In this document: in pieces, positions 48,726-56,941 of the stretch
How positions within the stretch are numbered: the stretch's first letter is position 1
Layout of the letters: the number at the start of each line of letters is the position of its first letter
IMG/VR virus record: IMGVR_UViG_3300035182_001074
Location: 1-57,216 of that record
Direction: 5' to 3' (one strand)
Source: a virus
Length of the DNA: 57,216 nucleotides
Translations under genes and position numbers: made by a program
The notes under the pieces: generated by a model
What the model was told of the DNA's origin: nothing
Databases searched by the model: none
What the model saw: the letters and a program-made list of their open reading frames with translations, nothing else

Positions 48726-50282
48726 TCAGATTTCCGTGGCAAGCGGAGGAGGAAGGGGAAACTCTCCACCATTGCTTCGCTCTGGTTCAGGAACATACCA
48801 CACACGATAATTTTTACCATCGATGCGCATCGTATCAGAATTGCCATCCATCCCACGCACCCACTTCCACACCTGCGCAGGCTTGCTGTCGAACCTTCTC
48901 TGCATCAGGAACGTAAGTAGGTCACGACTGCGGAAGTAGCAGTGGCCATTCTCGGTATAGACATTGCCCTTGAGCAGTTCATTCTTGCTGTGCGTTGGGC
49001 GCTGACTAAGAAACACATCCATGAGGGAGTAGAACTGACCGCTCTCACACGCATCATCAGGAAGCTGCTGTATAGTTGCCGTCAGCATCAGTTCTGCGAG
49101 CTTGTTCAACCAGTCAACTTTCTTAAATGGCATGAGGACGATATGCGCTTGTTCCAAGAATGCAAATGCCACTTCCTCCGGACTACGGATTGCTCGTGGG
49201 TCCATAGTGATTGTGTGACCAAGGACATTGAGCGTCATGTATTGGATGCTCGTTCCTTGCTGATGGATGACTAACCCATCTGCGCGGAAGAGGATGTTTT
49301 CATCATTGCCTCCACCATCATTGCCTCCGACAACGCCAAACTCCCTCTTCAAACACTCCTTCTTGTCACAGTGATTACAGAGTGGTGGTTGTTTGCACTG
49401 ATAGTAGTAGGTCTTGCGCTGCTGGTTCTTTCTGATCTGCGACAGCTCAGCTGCGGGCAGTGGAGGATGAACGTGCTCAAAGTTGAACTCCTGAAGTTTG
49501 TCCTGCCACTCTTCAGGATACTTTTTTTTGAGGTAGATAACCACATTTGTCAATGTTACGTTTCTACCACCTTCTGTCAGGCCATTGGAGGCAATCTGCT
49601 GAAGGCAAGGAGGACCATCCGCAAACAGATCGGACAGCTTCGGCGTTGCAGTTTCAAGCAATCTTGGCGTCAGCTGCATTGACTTTGCATAGCGAACAAA
49701 ATCATCCAGTGCCTGGATGTGTTCTCCATTACGTATGGCAAAGCGAGTCGTGCCTTCTGCACTCAGTGCCCCATACATGGCAATGTTGATCCAGTTGCCC
49801 AGATCCTTTTCACTTACTCGCAGCGTCTGCTTGGGGAATACCTCACAGCCACCATACCCCAATGCGATGGAGAACTCCGTTAGCTTTGATTGCATCAGAG
49901 TCGCAGAGCACGGCTTGCTCATGAAGGCATAGAGATGTGCCCCACCAGACTTGCTGCGGCAGACGACCAGCGGAAGCTCTTTTTCCCTTACTCGTCGCTC
50001 AAGTTCTTCGATGGTCTCATTTAGCTTGACCTCGCCTTGGATATCAATATCAATAGCGCCAAAAAAGCAAGTGTTGTCCTCAAGCAGAGGGATCAGGCCA
50101 AGGCTCGTTCCTGTGCCAAGCAGGTGCTCTGAATAATGTTCGAACGTAGCGCCAGTTGGCACTGTTCGTGCATCGCCCTTCACCTTCCCATTGGCCTGAA
50201 CCTTGTTGAGCACGTGTTCGCCGTGACCATGTTCAAAGCCAACCAGGATCTGCATGAATTGCTTGATGAGGTCGTGAGACAT
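48726..50282 (-). CDS. Archaeo-eukaryotic-type primase (TOTE-like)
   Basis: A 518-residue primase. GAIDIDI at 75-81 gives the metal-binding Asp pair, SKSGGAHLYAF at 110-120 is the AEP His motif, and DLGNWINIAMYG lies near 190. This pattern is that of the AEP domain of TOTE-type proteins. A Cys cluster CKQPPLCNHCDKKEC near 312 probably binds zinc or an Fe-S centre. The C-terminal ~180 residues may be a PriCT- or winged-helix-type region (DLLTFLMQRRFDSKPAQVW). It makes RNA or DNA primers. The AEP-DnaE combination is unusual for a phage. The start has only a weak ribosome-binding site. Confidence 0.82.
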   Translation of the reverse strand: MSHDLIKQFMQILVGFEHGHGEHVLNKVQANGKVKGDARTVPTGATFEHYSEHLLGTGTSLGLIPLLEDNTCFFGAIDIDIQGEVKLNETIEELERRVREKELPLVVCRSKSGGAHLYAFMSKPCSATLMQSKLTEFSIALGYGGCEVFPKQTLRVSEKDLGNWINIAMYGALSAEGTTRFAIRNGEHIQALDDFVRYAKSMQLTPRLLETATPKLSDLFADGPPCLQQIASNGLTEGGRNVTLTNVVIYLKKKYPEEWQDKLQEFNFEHVHPPLPAAELSQIRKNQQRKTYYYQCKQPPLCNHCDKKECLKREFGVVGGNDGGGNDENILFRADGLVIHQQGTSIQYMTLNVLGHTITMDPRAIRSPEEVAFAFLEQAHIVLMPFKKVDWLNKLAELMLTATIQQLPDDACESGQFYSLMDVFLSQRPTHSKNELLKGNVYTENGHCYFRSRDLLTFLMQRRFDSKPAQVWKWVRGMDGNSDTMRIDGKNYRVWYVPEPERSNGGEFPLPPPLATEI

Positions 50283-50300
50283 GCTTCACCAGATGAATGT

Positions 50301-50326
50301 GTGTGAGCCCATTGCTGAGCTCACAC
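50301..50326 (-). promoter_or_regulatory. Stem-loop between primase and SSB-like genes
   Basis: GTGTGAGC pairs with GCTCACAC around a 10-base loop, between the stop of the SSB-like gene (50342) and the start of the primase (50282). No T-run follows on the minus strand. Confidence 0.5.
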
Positions 50327-50341
50327 CCTTGGTTGCTGAAG

Positions 50342-51208
50342 CTAAATCTCACCTTCGATAGAACCAGCAGGATCAATGATCGCTGCCGCGTCGTGATCGG
50401 CAACCTTCACAGAGCCAGACACCACCGCCTTGCGGAAGCTGCGCGAGCCCAGATAGAGGTCGTGGCCGCCAACCAGCTCCAGCGTGGGCTTGTAGGGATT
50501 CACCTTCCACACATACCAGGTTCCGTCGTCGTTGGACTTGGGGATGGTGGTGAGCTTGTAGCTGTGGTAGAAGATAGCCGGATTGAAGACGCCTTCGCCA
50601 TCAGGACGAGGAACCATGAGATTGCTCATGAGGCTGTTCCATCGCTTGGCCTCACTGAACATCGTCCTGCTCATGCTGATGACAACCTGGCGAGGCAGCC
50701 CAGTCTCCGGCTCAAGCATGACGCAATAGTATTCAGCAGTTTCCACCATGGTGTGACCATTGGGAAGCTGCATCTGCTTCTTCTCATTCTTCACACACTG
50801 GTTATACAGGGTGTCATCCGTTCCGTGATCTGCCACGAACTTGCGATTGTCCCACTCAATGTAGGCACGACGATAGCTGACAGGAATGACGATGATGCCT
50901 TCCTCACCAGCCCATCGCTTGCCGCTGATGTTGTCAATGATCTCGCCAACCTCCGCTTCCTTGATGTAGGCAGGATCACCCTTGGTGCAGGTCGGGCTGA
51001 GCGCCTGGAGAATGGCCAGCCGAGGGATTGCCAGATCTTTGGCGCTCATTGTCTCCCGACCAGCACCTTCATCTTCCAGCAGCAGGCTGGCGATGTCAGA
51101 GGTGACAAGGCCAGTGTTCGTATTCGGCGTTGCCAGCTCCTGCTTCTTCTCTTCGTGCTTCTTCACTTCCTTCTTCGCTTCCTCGTGGTGGGGCTGCTGC
51201 TTGGCCAT
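50342..51208 (-). CDS. Putative single-stranded-DNA-binding-like replication protein
   Basis: A 288-residue protein with a charged, Glu/Lys-rich N-terminus. A core follows that is frequent in phage replication clusters: KDLAIPRLAILQALSPTCTK, EVGEIIDNISGKRW, GIIVIPVSYRRAYIEWDNRK. Then come AEYYCVMLEPETGLP, PAIFYHSYKLTTIPKSNDDG and YVWKVNPYKPTLELVG. Members are commonly annotated as ssDNA-binding, but I cannot prove this from the sequence. It ends acidic (GSIEGEI), as many SSBs do. AAAGGAT precedes ATG 51208. Confidence 0.55.
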   Translation of the reverse strand: MAKQQPHHEEAKKEVKKHEEKKQELATPNTNTGLVTSDIASLLLEDEGAGRETMSAKDLAIPRLAILQALSPTCTKGDPAYIKEAEVGEIIDNISGKRWAGEEGIIVIPVSYRRAYIEWDNRKFVADHGTDDTLYNQCVKNEKKQMQLPNGHTMVETAEYYCVMLEPETGLPRQVVISMSRTMFSEAKRWNSLMSNLMVPRPDGEGVFNPAIFYHSYKLTTIPKSNDDGTWYVWKVNPYKPTLELVGGHDLYLGSRSFRKAVVSGSVKVADHDAAAIIDPAGSIEGEI

Positions 51209-51228
51209 GACTTAATCCTTTGAGATTG

Positions 51229-51242
51229 GGCGCACATGCGCC
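51229..51242 (-). promoter_or_regulatory. Leader hairpin GGCGC-ACAT-GCGCC
   Basis: A 14-base palindromic stem-loop 21 bp before the SSB-like start. It is nearly identical to 34970-34985 in front of the DUF932 gene. Confidence 0.6.
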
Positions 51243-51272
51243 ACTGGGTTAGAACTGCTTGCTGTTGAGATC

Positions 51273-51488
51273 CTAGTCAACACTTCCTGCGTCGGCACTC
51301 TCTTCGCCTTCCTCGCCAGTGCCTTCAGCCTCTTCGCAAAGACCATCAAAGTGATTCTGAAGAAGCTGCCGAACCAGTTTTGCAGCTGCACTCGGAGCTC
51401 TGTTAGGCTTCTCGAAAACATGGCATTCATCAGAGGTGTCTTGCTTAATGAAGACACCATTGGCGGCTGCTTGGATGATGATGATCAT
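51273..51488 (-). CDS. Hypothetical 71-residue acidic protein
   Basis: It starts MIIIIQAAANGVFIKQDTSD, has ECHVFEKPNRAPSAAAKLVR in the middle, and an acidic tail (EEAEGTGEEGEESADAGSVD). TGGAGC precedes ATG 51488. The first half resembles small phage proteins with the pattern IIIQ-A-NGF-V--D. Function unknown. Confidence 0.5.
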   Translation of the reverse strand: MIIIIQAAANGVFIKQDTSDECHVFEKPNRAPSAAAKLVRQLLQNHFDGLCEEAEGTGEEGEESADAGSVD

Positions 51489-51507
51489 ATTTGCTCCAGT
51501 AGTTGGG

Positions 51508-51843
51508 TTAGATGAGCCGAGACTCGACTGCGGCCAGTCGCTCGCTAAAGGCGGATAAAAGAGATTCGAGATTCGCAATGCGGACATCAGTTGGAAGGGC
51601 ATCCTGTGCCACGACAGGCTTCAGACGAGCAGCCACTGCCAGACGCTTCGTGGTGACGCGCACGAGCAGATTGGAAGAAACAAGATCTTTGATGAGGCCA
51701 GTCATGGATGCTGCGGACAGGCACACATTCTCACGAGCCAGCATCAGCGCCAGATCAGCAGTGCGCAGCTCCTTTCCAACTGGAAGTCTATTGATCTCTT
51801 CTACCAGGATGCCATGTGCTCTGAGAATGCTGGCCGCGCTCAC
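51508..51843 (-). CDS. Small winged-helix-like protein
   Basis: A 111-residue protein: RTADLALMLARENVCLSAAS, then MTGLIKDLVSSNLLVRVTTK, which reads as helix-turn-helix plus wing. The C-terminus is a short coiled coil (IANLESLLSAFSERLAAVES) that could dimerise it. It may be a DNA-binding regulator of the early region. It overlaps the upstream gene by ATGA. Confidence 0.55.
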   Translation of the reverse strand: MSAASILRAHGILVEEINRLPVGKELRTADLALMLARENVCLSAASMTGLIKDLVSSNLLVRVTTKRLAVAARLKPVVAQDALPTDVRIANLESLLSAFSERLAAVESRLI

Positions 51844-52526
51844 TGGGCTGATCCTTTCTTGGTGCCCTTGGCTTTGGCGGGGAGCTTGATAGTAGCCTTG
51901 CGACCACTGAACAAGGCGAATGCATCTGCGGGAATGGATTTGCCTCCTTTGAGTGCCTCCTTGAGATAAGCATTCAGAGTTTGGAAGTTGATCTCTTCTT
52001 CACACTTCGCAGGGAAGCCTTCGTTCTTGATCTTCTCAAAGAATTTCTTGGCATCCTCGTCCTGTCCCTTGCCGAACAGCACGACCACCTGGTTCTTAAT
52101 CAGACTTTCAGCACCCTGCTCACGCAGCCAGGTCAGTGCCTTCATGCGACGATCCATCAGCATGCCACGATCGAATTCATCAGCACCTTCAATCTGGTTA
52201 GTCGTTGGGATTGTGCCACGCACGAAATCGCCGACCTCAACCACATACCCAGATGACAGCGTGAACTTCTTCATCCCAATGGCCAGCATGACGTCTGGAA
52301 GCAGGTCCAGCTGGATCTTGGCGTAGCGAGCAGTCTTCTTCTTCATCTCCTCCGACAGCTGCTCCATCTCCTGCTCGAGAGCCAGCATCTCATCAGCGTA
52401 AGCAACCAGTTGCTGGAGATCATTTGCACCAGCAGGTGGGGCCGCGTCCTCCAGCAGATCGATGCTCGGCTGCATCTCAGGCGGTTGACCCTGATCTGCT
52501 GCGACTGTGTGGGTTCTGTTTTCCAT
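51840..52526 (-). CDS. Conserved phage coiled-coil protein
   Basis: A 228-residue protein of a family common in phage replication clusters. It has an N-terminal coiled coil (EMLALEQEMEQLSEEMKKKT), LPDVMLAIGMKKFTLSSGYV, RRMKALTWLREQGAESLIKN, VVVLFGKGQDEDAKKFFEKI, then QTLNAYLKEALKGGKSIPAD and the ending SGRKATIKLP. The order helix-strand-GxG-helix is conserved, but the function is unknown. AAAGGAG precedes ATG 52526. Confidence 0.65.
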   Translation of the reverse strand: MENRTHTVAADQGQPPEMQPSIDLLEDAAPPAGANDLQQLVAYADEMLALEQEMEQLSEEMKKKTARYAKIQLDLLPDVMLAIGMKKFTLSSGYVVEVGDFVRGTIPTTNQIEGADEFDRGMLMDRRMKALTWLREQGAESLIKNQVVVLFGKGQDEDAKKFFEKIKNEGFPAKCEEEINFQTLNAYLKEALKGGKSIPADAFALFSGRKATIKLPAKAKGTKKGSAQ

Positions 52527-52546
52527 ATGTTGCTCCTTTATGTGTT

Positions 52547-52560
52547 GCGCCCTATGGCGC
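52547..52560 (-). promoter_or_regulatory. Leader hairpin GCGCC-CTAT-GGCGC
   Basis: A 5-bp stem with a 4-base loop, 21 bp upstream of the start at 52526. It is similar in form to the leader hairpins at 34970 and 51229. Confidence 0.45.
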
Positions 52561-52616
52561 TGGTTGAAGAACTACTTAGACGACACACAGCTCACCACGC
52601 TCCAGCAGCCGGGGAC

Positions 52617-53030
52617 TCATTTCTGCCACCCTGGCTGAAGCTGGTAGCCAAGATCAACGACCTTCCAGATGCGCAATGCAGAACCACTCAATGACAGCTG
52701 GTTCAGTTCCTTGACGATGGTGTGTGCCTCAGGCGCAGGCAGAGGATGAATGTCCAGGAATCGTTCGTCTGGGAACACTGAGCCATCGTTGCTGGTCTCT
52801 ACGATGCGCTTCAATCCCACAACGAGATCTCCCTCTGCTTTTGGTGGATCAGGGATTTCAGTATGGCAGTAAAGACGATGGCAGGTCTTCTTTCCGGTGA
52901 TCTGGTTCGTCCACACCTGCCGATTATCACCACACTTCGGGCAGTTTGGTTCGACAGCTCGCGGCTCCTGCTGGATGCTGGCTGGCCTGCTGCTGTTTGG
53001 TTCATTGGGTTCTTTCTTGACAGGCGGCAT
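52617..53030 (-). CDS. Zinc-ribbon protein
   Basis: A 137-residue protein. A Pro/Glu-rich N-terminus is followed by NCPKCGDNRQVWTNQITGKK and CHRLYCHTEIP, a CxxC...CxxxxC type zinc ribbon at ~29-55. The C-terminal half (EAHTIVKELNQLSLSGSALR) is helical. Probably DNA- or RNA-binding; function unknown. Confidence 0.6.
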   Translation of the reverse strand: MPPVKKEPNEPNSSRPASIQQEPRAVEPNCPKCGDNRQVWTNQITGKKTCHRLYCHTEIPDPPKAEGDLVVGLKRIVETSNDGSVFPDERFLDIHPLPAPEAHTIVKELNQLSLSGSALRIWKVVDLGYQLQPGWQK

Positions 53031-53039
53031 AACTCCTCC

Positions 53040-53396
53040 TCAGATGCTCTTGCGCATATATGGAAGGCCATCACGCAATGCCCTACGCACGCGGATGGCC
53101 TCATTCTTGTCGCAGATGATCAGATGGCTTGGGTTGATACAGCCCCACCACCCACAAGTTGGCAGGACGATATCCTGGTCTTCCATTCCGCCAGTGGTGA
53201 TGTCCAGCATCACCCACGCAGCACCACGCTCCCGACCCTGCCAGATAATTAATGGTGGAGGAACTGCAAGACCGAATGTGGTCCAATACCAGTGTCCGCC
53301 TAGAGTTGGATCCTTTATGATGTGCGCATGAACATGCTCAGCCTTCGTCGTCTTGAAGGAAGCAGTCAGATCGAAGCAATCGCTCAGCCGGATCAT
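53040..53396 (-). CDS. HNH-like endonuclease, possibly degenerate
   Basis: A 118-residue protein. Near residues 80-92 it has CGWWGCINPSHLIICDKNEA, the second half of an HNH motif (C---C-NP-HL). The first His expected ~20 residues earlier is not obvious (ITTGGMEDQ), so activity is doubtful. An AGGAGGAGGAC site directly before ATG 53396 indicates strong translation. It could be a homing-type or packaging-associated nuclease, or a structural relic. Confidence 0.55.
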   Translation of the reverse strand: MIRLSDCFDLTASFKTTKAEHVHAHIIKDPTLGGHWYWTTFGLAVPPPLIIWQGRERGAAWVMLDITTGGMEDQDIVLPTCGWWGCINPSHLIICDKNEAIRVRRALRDGLPYMRKSI

Positions 53397-53413
53397 GTCC
53401 TCCTCCTCCTGGG

Positions 53414-53782
53414 CTAGAAGAGCGGCAGTTTGATTGTTACGGGTGAGTAGAATCCGTCCCTGCGAGAACGCTCGCCATCTACGAGCTTGCGCTCCCAGTA
53501 GAGAACTCGGAGCTTGTTGATGTTGAACCTCGCCAGCACCAGGAGGATGATCCACATCGCTGCTGGGTCGCCAGAGTTTGGATAGAGAATATAATCTTCA
53601 TCCGGGTCAAAGTCGGCCAGTGCTGCTGTGGCGATCTCAACAGCTTCATCTGGATTTGTCCAGGGAGCTGCGTCGCTGCTGAACACATAGACAAACCGGC
53701 CGTATGGCGCGGCTGGGCTAAGATTGGGCATCCACCCAGTGTGGTTGGGCTTTGGCTGCTGAGTGATGAATACACGACCCAT
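53414..53782 (-). CDS. Hypothetical protein, first gene of the leftward block
   Basis: A 122-residue protein starting MGRVFITQQPKPNHTGWMPN. It has YILYPNSGDPAAMWIILLVL and RFNINKLRVLYWERKL, a pattern seen at the beginning of early operons in several phages (GDP...LR-LYWER). AAAAGGACAGAGC precedes ATG 53782. It is the nearest leftward gene to the control region. Function unknown. Confidence 0.6.
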   Translation of the reverse strand: MGRVFITQQPKPNHTGWMPNLSPAAPYGRFVYVFSSDAAPWTNPDEAVEIATAALADFDPDEDYILYPNSGDPAAMWIILLVLARFNINKLRVLYWERKLVDGERSRRDGFYSPVTIKLPLF

Positions 53783-53993
53783 TGCTCTGTCCTTTTCTTT
53801 AAGTGCGCCCCAGGAGTTCACCCAGGATACCGCTCTTGGAATGATCCCAGGGCGCGGTGGACCCTAAGTTTCCCGCGAAAAAAATTGCAGCGGGGAAATT
53901 TTTTTTGATTGCTGGCGACCTGGTAGCTTTGGAAAATGAACCTGTGGCGCAGGGTGGATGGTAATTGCAAGTGGACCTGTTCGCATGGGGTAT

Positions 53994-54090
53994 GTTTTTC
54001 AGAGCAACCCCCCGTTTACGAGTTTTTTGGGACCCGTCCTCTGGGAACGCACCCCTCTATATAGGGGGGTAAAACACAAACAGGAATCCG
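53994..54090 (+). repeat. Inverted repeat, left arm
   Basis: About 90 bp that reappear, diverged, on the minus strand at 54377-54478. Shared blocks are CAGCAACC-like, GTTTACGAGTTTTT, GACCCGT, a CCCCT...AGGGG palindrome, GGGGGGTAAA and AAACA-GAAT. Inside the palindrome lies TATATA, which could be a -10 element. Confidence 0.75.
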
Positions 54091-54113
54091 CACTACAGCC
54101 TTTTCTGGAAAAT

Positions 54114-54252
54114 GACGTTCTGCCGTTCTGGAACCTTGAAGAATGTGTGATAGACAGCATCTTGCGCAGAACGACAAAAGAACGACGAGAGATAAGCAGC
54201 GTTCTGTGGAAGAGGAAGTGTGAATGTTTTCAAATGGAAAGGACAGAACGTC
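54114..54252. repeat. Cluster of six CAGAACGNC sites (iteron-like)
   Basis: Copies are at 54114-54122 (-), 54122-54130 (-), 54167-54175 (+), 54178-54186 (+, AAGAACGAC), 54198-54206 (-) and 54244-54252 (+). The first pair share a base, and the first four form two tandem pairs facing each other. Such clusters often bind an initiator or a regulator. Confidence 0.7.
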
Positions 54253-54376
54253 AAGGATGAACTGTCTGTGAGATGCTCTGATGGACTGAAACATTATGAC
54301 AGATGAAGTGAGCCGAAGTGGAAGGAAACAAAAGACATAAGTGAGCTCCTAATCCGGCGCGCGCGAGAAAGTGCAA

Positions 54377-54478
54377 ACAAGAATTCGTGTTTCACATTTA
54401 CCCCCCTATTAAGGGGAAGCGAAGTTTCCACTACGGGTCGCGAAAAACTCGTAAACTGGGGTTGCTGGAAAAAAGCTA
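54377..54478 (-). repeat. Inverted repeat, right arm
   Basis: The minus strand carries AGCAACCCCAGTTTACGAG, GACCCGT, CCCCTTAATAGGGG and AAACACGAATTC in the same order as the left arm. The palindrome is preserved with a different centre (TTAATA instead of TATATA), pointing to selection on the palindrome. Confidence 0.75.
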
Positions 54479-54770
54479 CCCTCTGTGGAATGATGGGAAT
54501 GGGAATTGCAGTTTGTTGGGTGTGCGGAACTGTGGCGAAAAATTGGTGATTTGTTGATGAAATTGTGGTGCGGAAGCATCGAATCGTGCGGACGCAGGCA
54601 GGGCGCACATCCGCAAGTTCCCGGCTATGCTCAATTGAGCACTTTACAAAAAGATGTTTATTTTTCAAGGGTGATCCTTTCCAGGGCTGGAAAAAGGCGT
54701 AAACTTAAAGGTGTGCCAGCCACATTCGTTCGCAGGGCCTTGTGATTTTTCTCCTGACAGAGATTTATTT

Positions 54771-55394
54771 ATGGCAAAGAAAGTGAAACCACTCCCTCCG
54801 ATCAAACCTAAGAACGATAAGACAGATCAGCCTCTGTCTCCTTCTGGTGGAACACGTCGTGCGCCCAGGACAGCTTTCAAGAAGGGCCATGCGCCTCTGC
54901 CTGGTGCTGGTCGAAAGAAGGGAGTCCAGAACAAGGTCACTGTCTCTGTGAAGCAAGCACTCATTGATGCCTTTGATGGCCTTGGTGGTGTGCCTTCACT
55001 CATCAGGTGGGGAAGAGCGCATCCTGGCGACTTCTACAAGCTATGGTCTCGGCTGCTGCCAATTCAGGTCACAGGCGAAGGTGGTGGGCCTGTGGTAGTT
55101 GAGAACAAGCACGACCTGAGCAAATTGAGCATCGATGAGCTGACTACGCTTGCTGCGCTCGTTGACAAGGCAACCATTGCGCGAGCGGCTGCTGGGGAAA
55201 CGATCGCAGGAGGCGTTTCTATCCGGCTGCGCAGGTCTGATGTGCAGCGAGCTGCTGCCTCTGCTGCTGCCTCTGCTGCTGCCTCTGCTGCTGCTTCTGG
55301 CGATAGCGATGCCGATAGCGATAGCGATAGCGATGCTGCTGGTGTGCCACGAGAGTCTCCCCATACCTGTTCTTGTGAATGTGGAGATGATTGA
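54771..55394 (+). CDS. Terminase small subunit-like protein
   Basis: A 207-residue protein just before the large terminase. RRAPRTAFKKGHAPLPGAGR, KKGVQNKVTVSVKQALIDAF and GGVPSLIRWGRAHPGDFYKL match small terminase/DUF5681-type proteins that bind phage DNA for packaging. The C-terminal end is low-complexity: (AAAS)n followed by DSDADSDSDSD and a CSCECGDD tail, encoded by 12-bp and 6-bp tandem repeats. The ribosome-binding site is weak. First gene of the rightward block. Confidence 0.75.
   Translation: MAKKVKPLPPIKPKNDKTDQPLSPSGGTRRAPRTAFKKGHAPLPGAGRKKGVQNKVTVSVKQALIDAFDGLGGVPSLIRWGRAHPGDFYKLWSRLLPIQVTGEGGGPVVVENKHDLSKLSIDELTTLAALVDKATIARAAAGETIAGGVSIRLRRSDVQRAAASAAASAAASAAASGDSDADSDSDSDAAGVPRESPHTCSCECGDD
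55249..55340 (+). repeat. Microsatellite-like repeats in the small terminase gene
   Basis: GCTGCTGCCTCT (12 bp) is repeated about four times, followed by GATAGC(GAT) units of 6 bp repeated five or more times. They code for Ala/Ser and Asp/Ser runs. Copy number may vary between isolates. Confidence 0.85.
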
Positions 55395-56938
55395 TGTCCT
55401 TGTCTGCGACGCTGGCTAGTCTGCCTTCGCTTGCTGAGATCAAGCAGGAGATAGCACGTCGCACACTTCTGGACTTCACTCGCTATACAAAGCCAGACTA
55501 TATCGTTGGATGGTTCAATGAGGAGCTGGCTGCGATCCTCGATCAGTTCCTTCAAGATGTGATTGATCAGAAGTCGCCACGCCTGATCATTATGGCGCCT
55601 CCTCGCCATGGCAAAACAGAGATCGCTTCTCGTCGTTTCCCTGCGTATGCTCTTGGTCGCTATCCTGATCTGACGTTCATCGCGACGAGCTATGCGAGTG
55701 ATCTTGCTAGCTCAATCAATCGTGATGTGCAGCGCATCATTGACTCTGAAGAGTATAGGGATCTGTTCCCTGGAACAAATCTGTGGGGCAAGAACATTCG
55801 CACAGTTGCTGATGGCAGCTACTTGCGCAACTCTGACATCTTTGAAGTTGTTGGGCGTCGTGGCGTATATAAGAGTGCTGGTGTTGGCGCAGGAATCGGC
55901 GGTCGTGGTGGCGAGGTTCTGATCGTTGATGATCCGATCAAGGATGCAGCTGAGGCTGCCAGCGCAGTTGTTCGCCAGAGCGTCTGGGACTGGTTCGCAT
56001 CTACGCTCTATACTCGCGCAATGCCTGGTGGTGGCATCGTTGTGATCATGACGCGCTGGCATGAAGCTGATCTTGCTGGTCGTCTGATTGAGAATGCGCA
56101 CAAGGGTGGTGAGCAATGGCAGATTGTTCGCTTCCCTGCAATCGCAGAGGAAGATGAATACAGCGCCATTGATGGGCGTCTGCTTCGGCGTGCTGGGGAG
56201 GCTCTGCACCCTGAGCGATACCCAATTGAGGCACTCAATCGCATTCGGACTGGCACTGCTGACTCTGTGGGCGTTGGGTCACGTGTGTTCGCATCACTCT
56301 ACCAGCAGCGACCGTCTGCTGCTGAGGGTGAGATCTTCAAGCGTGAGAACTGGGCATATCTGAAGCCACCCAAGCCACTGGCGCTGATGACGCATGGCGA
56401 GCGCAGCAGCTACTTCCACAGCCTGGGAATTCGTTCAGTCATTCAGGCATGGGACACTGCGCTTGGTGGGAAGAAGGAGCACGACTACACCGCATGCACT
56501 ACGCTGGGTGTTGCTGACTATCGCTACTATGTCCTGGATGTGTGGCGTGATCGTTTGGAGTTCCCTGATGCGCTGAAGCAGGTTGAACTGCTCTATGACA
56601 TGTGGCGACCGCATCGGGTCGTTGTTGAAGGTGGTGGATCTGCGAGCGGCAAGGCGACCATCCAGACGCTTCAGCGTTCAACACGCATCCCATTCAAGGA
56701 GGTGCCCACAGTCACTGACAAGGTGTTCCGTGCTCACCGCATCAGCCCAACGCACGAGTCTAAACTGATCACAATCATTGAGGACGGTGGTTGGCAGGCG
56801 TCGTTCGTTGATCAGTGCGCGAACTTCCCCAACATCAAGGTTGATGATGATGTGGACTCCTTCATGATCTCGATGGAAGCTGCTATGGCCTCTAGCAAGA
56901 TGCACATCTCCGACGAACTCCTTAGTCGGCTGGGGTGA
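55394..56938 (+). CDS. terL: Terminase large subunit
   Basis: A 514-residue packaging ATPase and nuclease. Residues 68-75 (APPRHGKT) form the P-loop, VLIVDDP (175-181) is Walker B followed by the coupling region (VVIMTRWHEADLAGRL), and the C-terminal RNase H-like nuclease has AWDTALGGKKEHDYTACTTL and VVVEGGGSASGKATIQTL. It cleaves concatemers and drives DNA into the head. ATG 55394 overlaps the small subunit stop (TGATG). Confidence 0.93.
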   Translation: MSLSATLASLPSLAEIKQEIARRTLLDFTRYTKPDYIVGWFNEELAAILDQFLQDVIDQKSPRLIIMAPPRHGKTEIASRRFPAYALGRYPDLTFIATSYASDLASSINRDVQRIIDSEEYRDLFPGTNLWGKNIRTVADGSYLRNSDIFEVVGRRGVYKSAGVGAGIGGRGGEVLIVDDPIKDAAEAASAVVRQSVWDWFASTLYTRAMPGGGIVVIMTRWHEADLAGRLIENAHKGGEQWQIVRFPAIAEEDEYSAIDGRLLRRAGEALHPERYPIEALNRIRTGTADSVGVGSRVFASLYQQRPSAAEGEIFKRENWAYLKPPKPLALMTHGERSSYFHSLGIRSVIQAWDTALGGKKEHDYTACTTLGVADYRYYVLDVWRDRLEFPDALKQVELLYDMWRPHRVVVEGGGSASGKATIQTLQRSTRIPFKEVPTVTDKVFRAHRISPTHESKLITIIEDGGWQASFVDQCANFPNIKVDDDVDSFMISMEAAMASSKMHISDELLSRLG

Positions 56939-56941
56939 TCT

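Larger units (their letters stand above)
53783..54770. promoter_or_regulatory. Divergent control region, 988 bp without a gene
   Basis: It separates the leftward and rightward blocks. It contains an inverted repeat (53994-54090 and 54377-54478) and six CAGAACG sites between the arms. Homopolymer runs such as AAAAAAATT and TTTTTTTT lie at 53880-53908. Several open frames cross it but have no ribosome-binding sites, clash with the repeats and look non-coding. It probably holds the promoters of both blocks and perhaps a replication origin (inference). Confidence 0.7.

Noticed and set aside
53835-53855. GGAATGATCCC on the plus strand matches the stem I loop of hammerhead A
   Set aside because: No CUGAUGA or GAAA core lies next to it on either strand, so it is not a fourth ribozyme; an 11-base match alone is not enough.
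54016-54668. Minus-strand open frames of 92 and 124 codons in the control region
   Set aside because: They lack ribosome-binding sites, have no recognisable motifs and cover the inverted repeat and CAGAACG sites.
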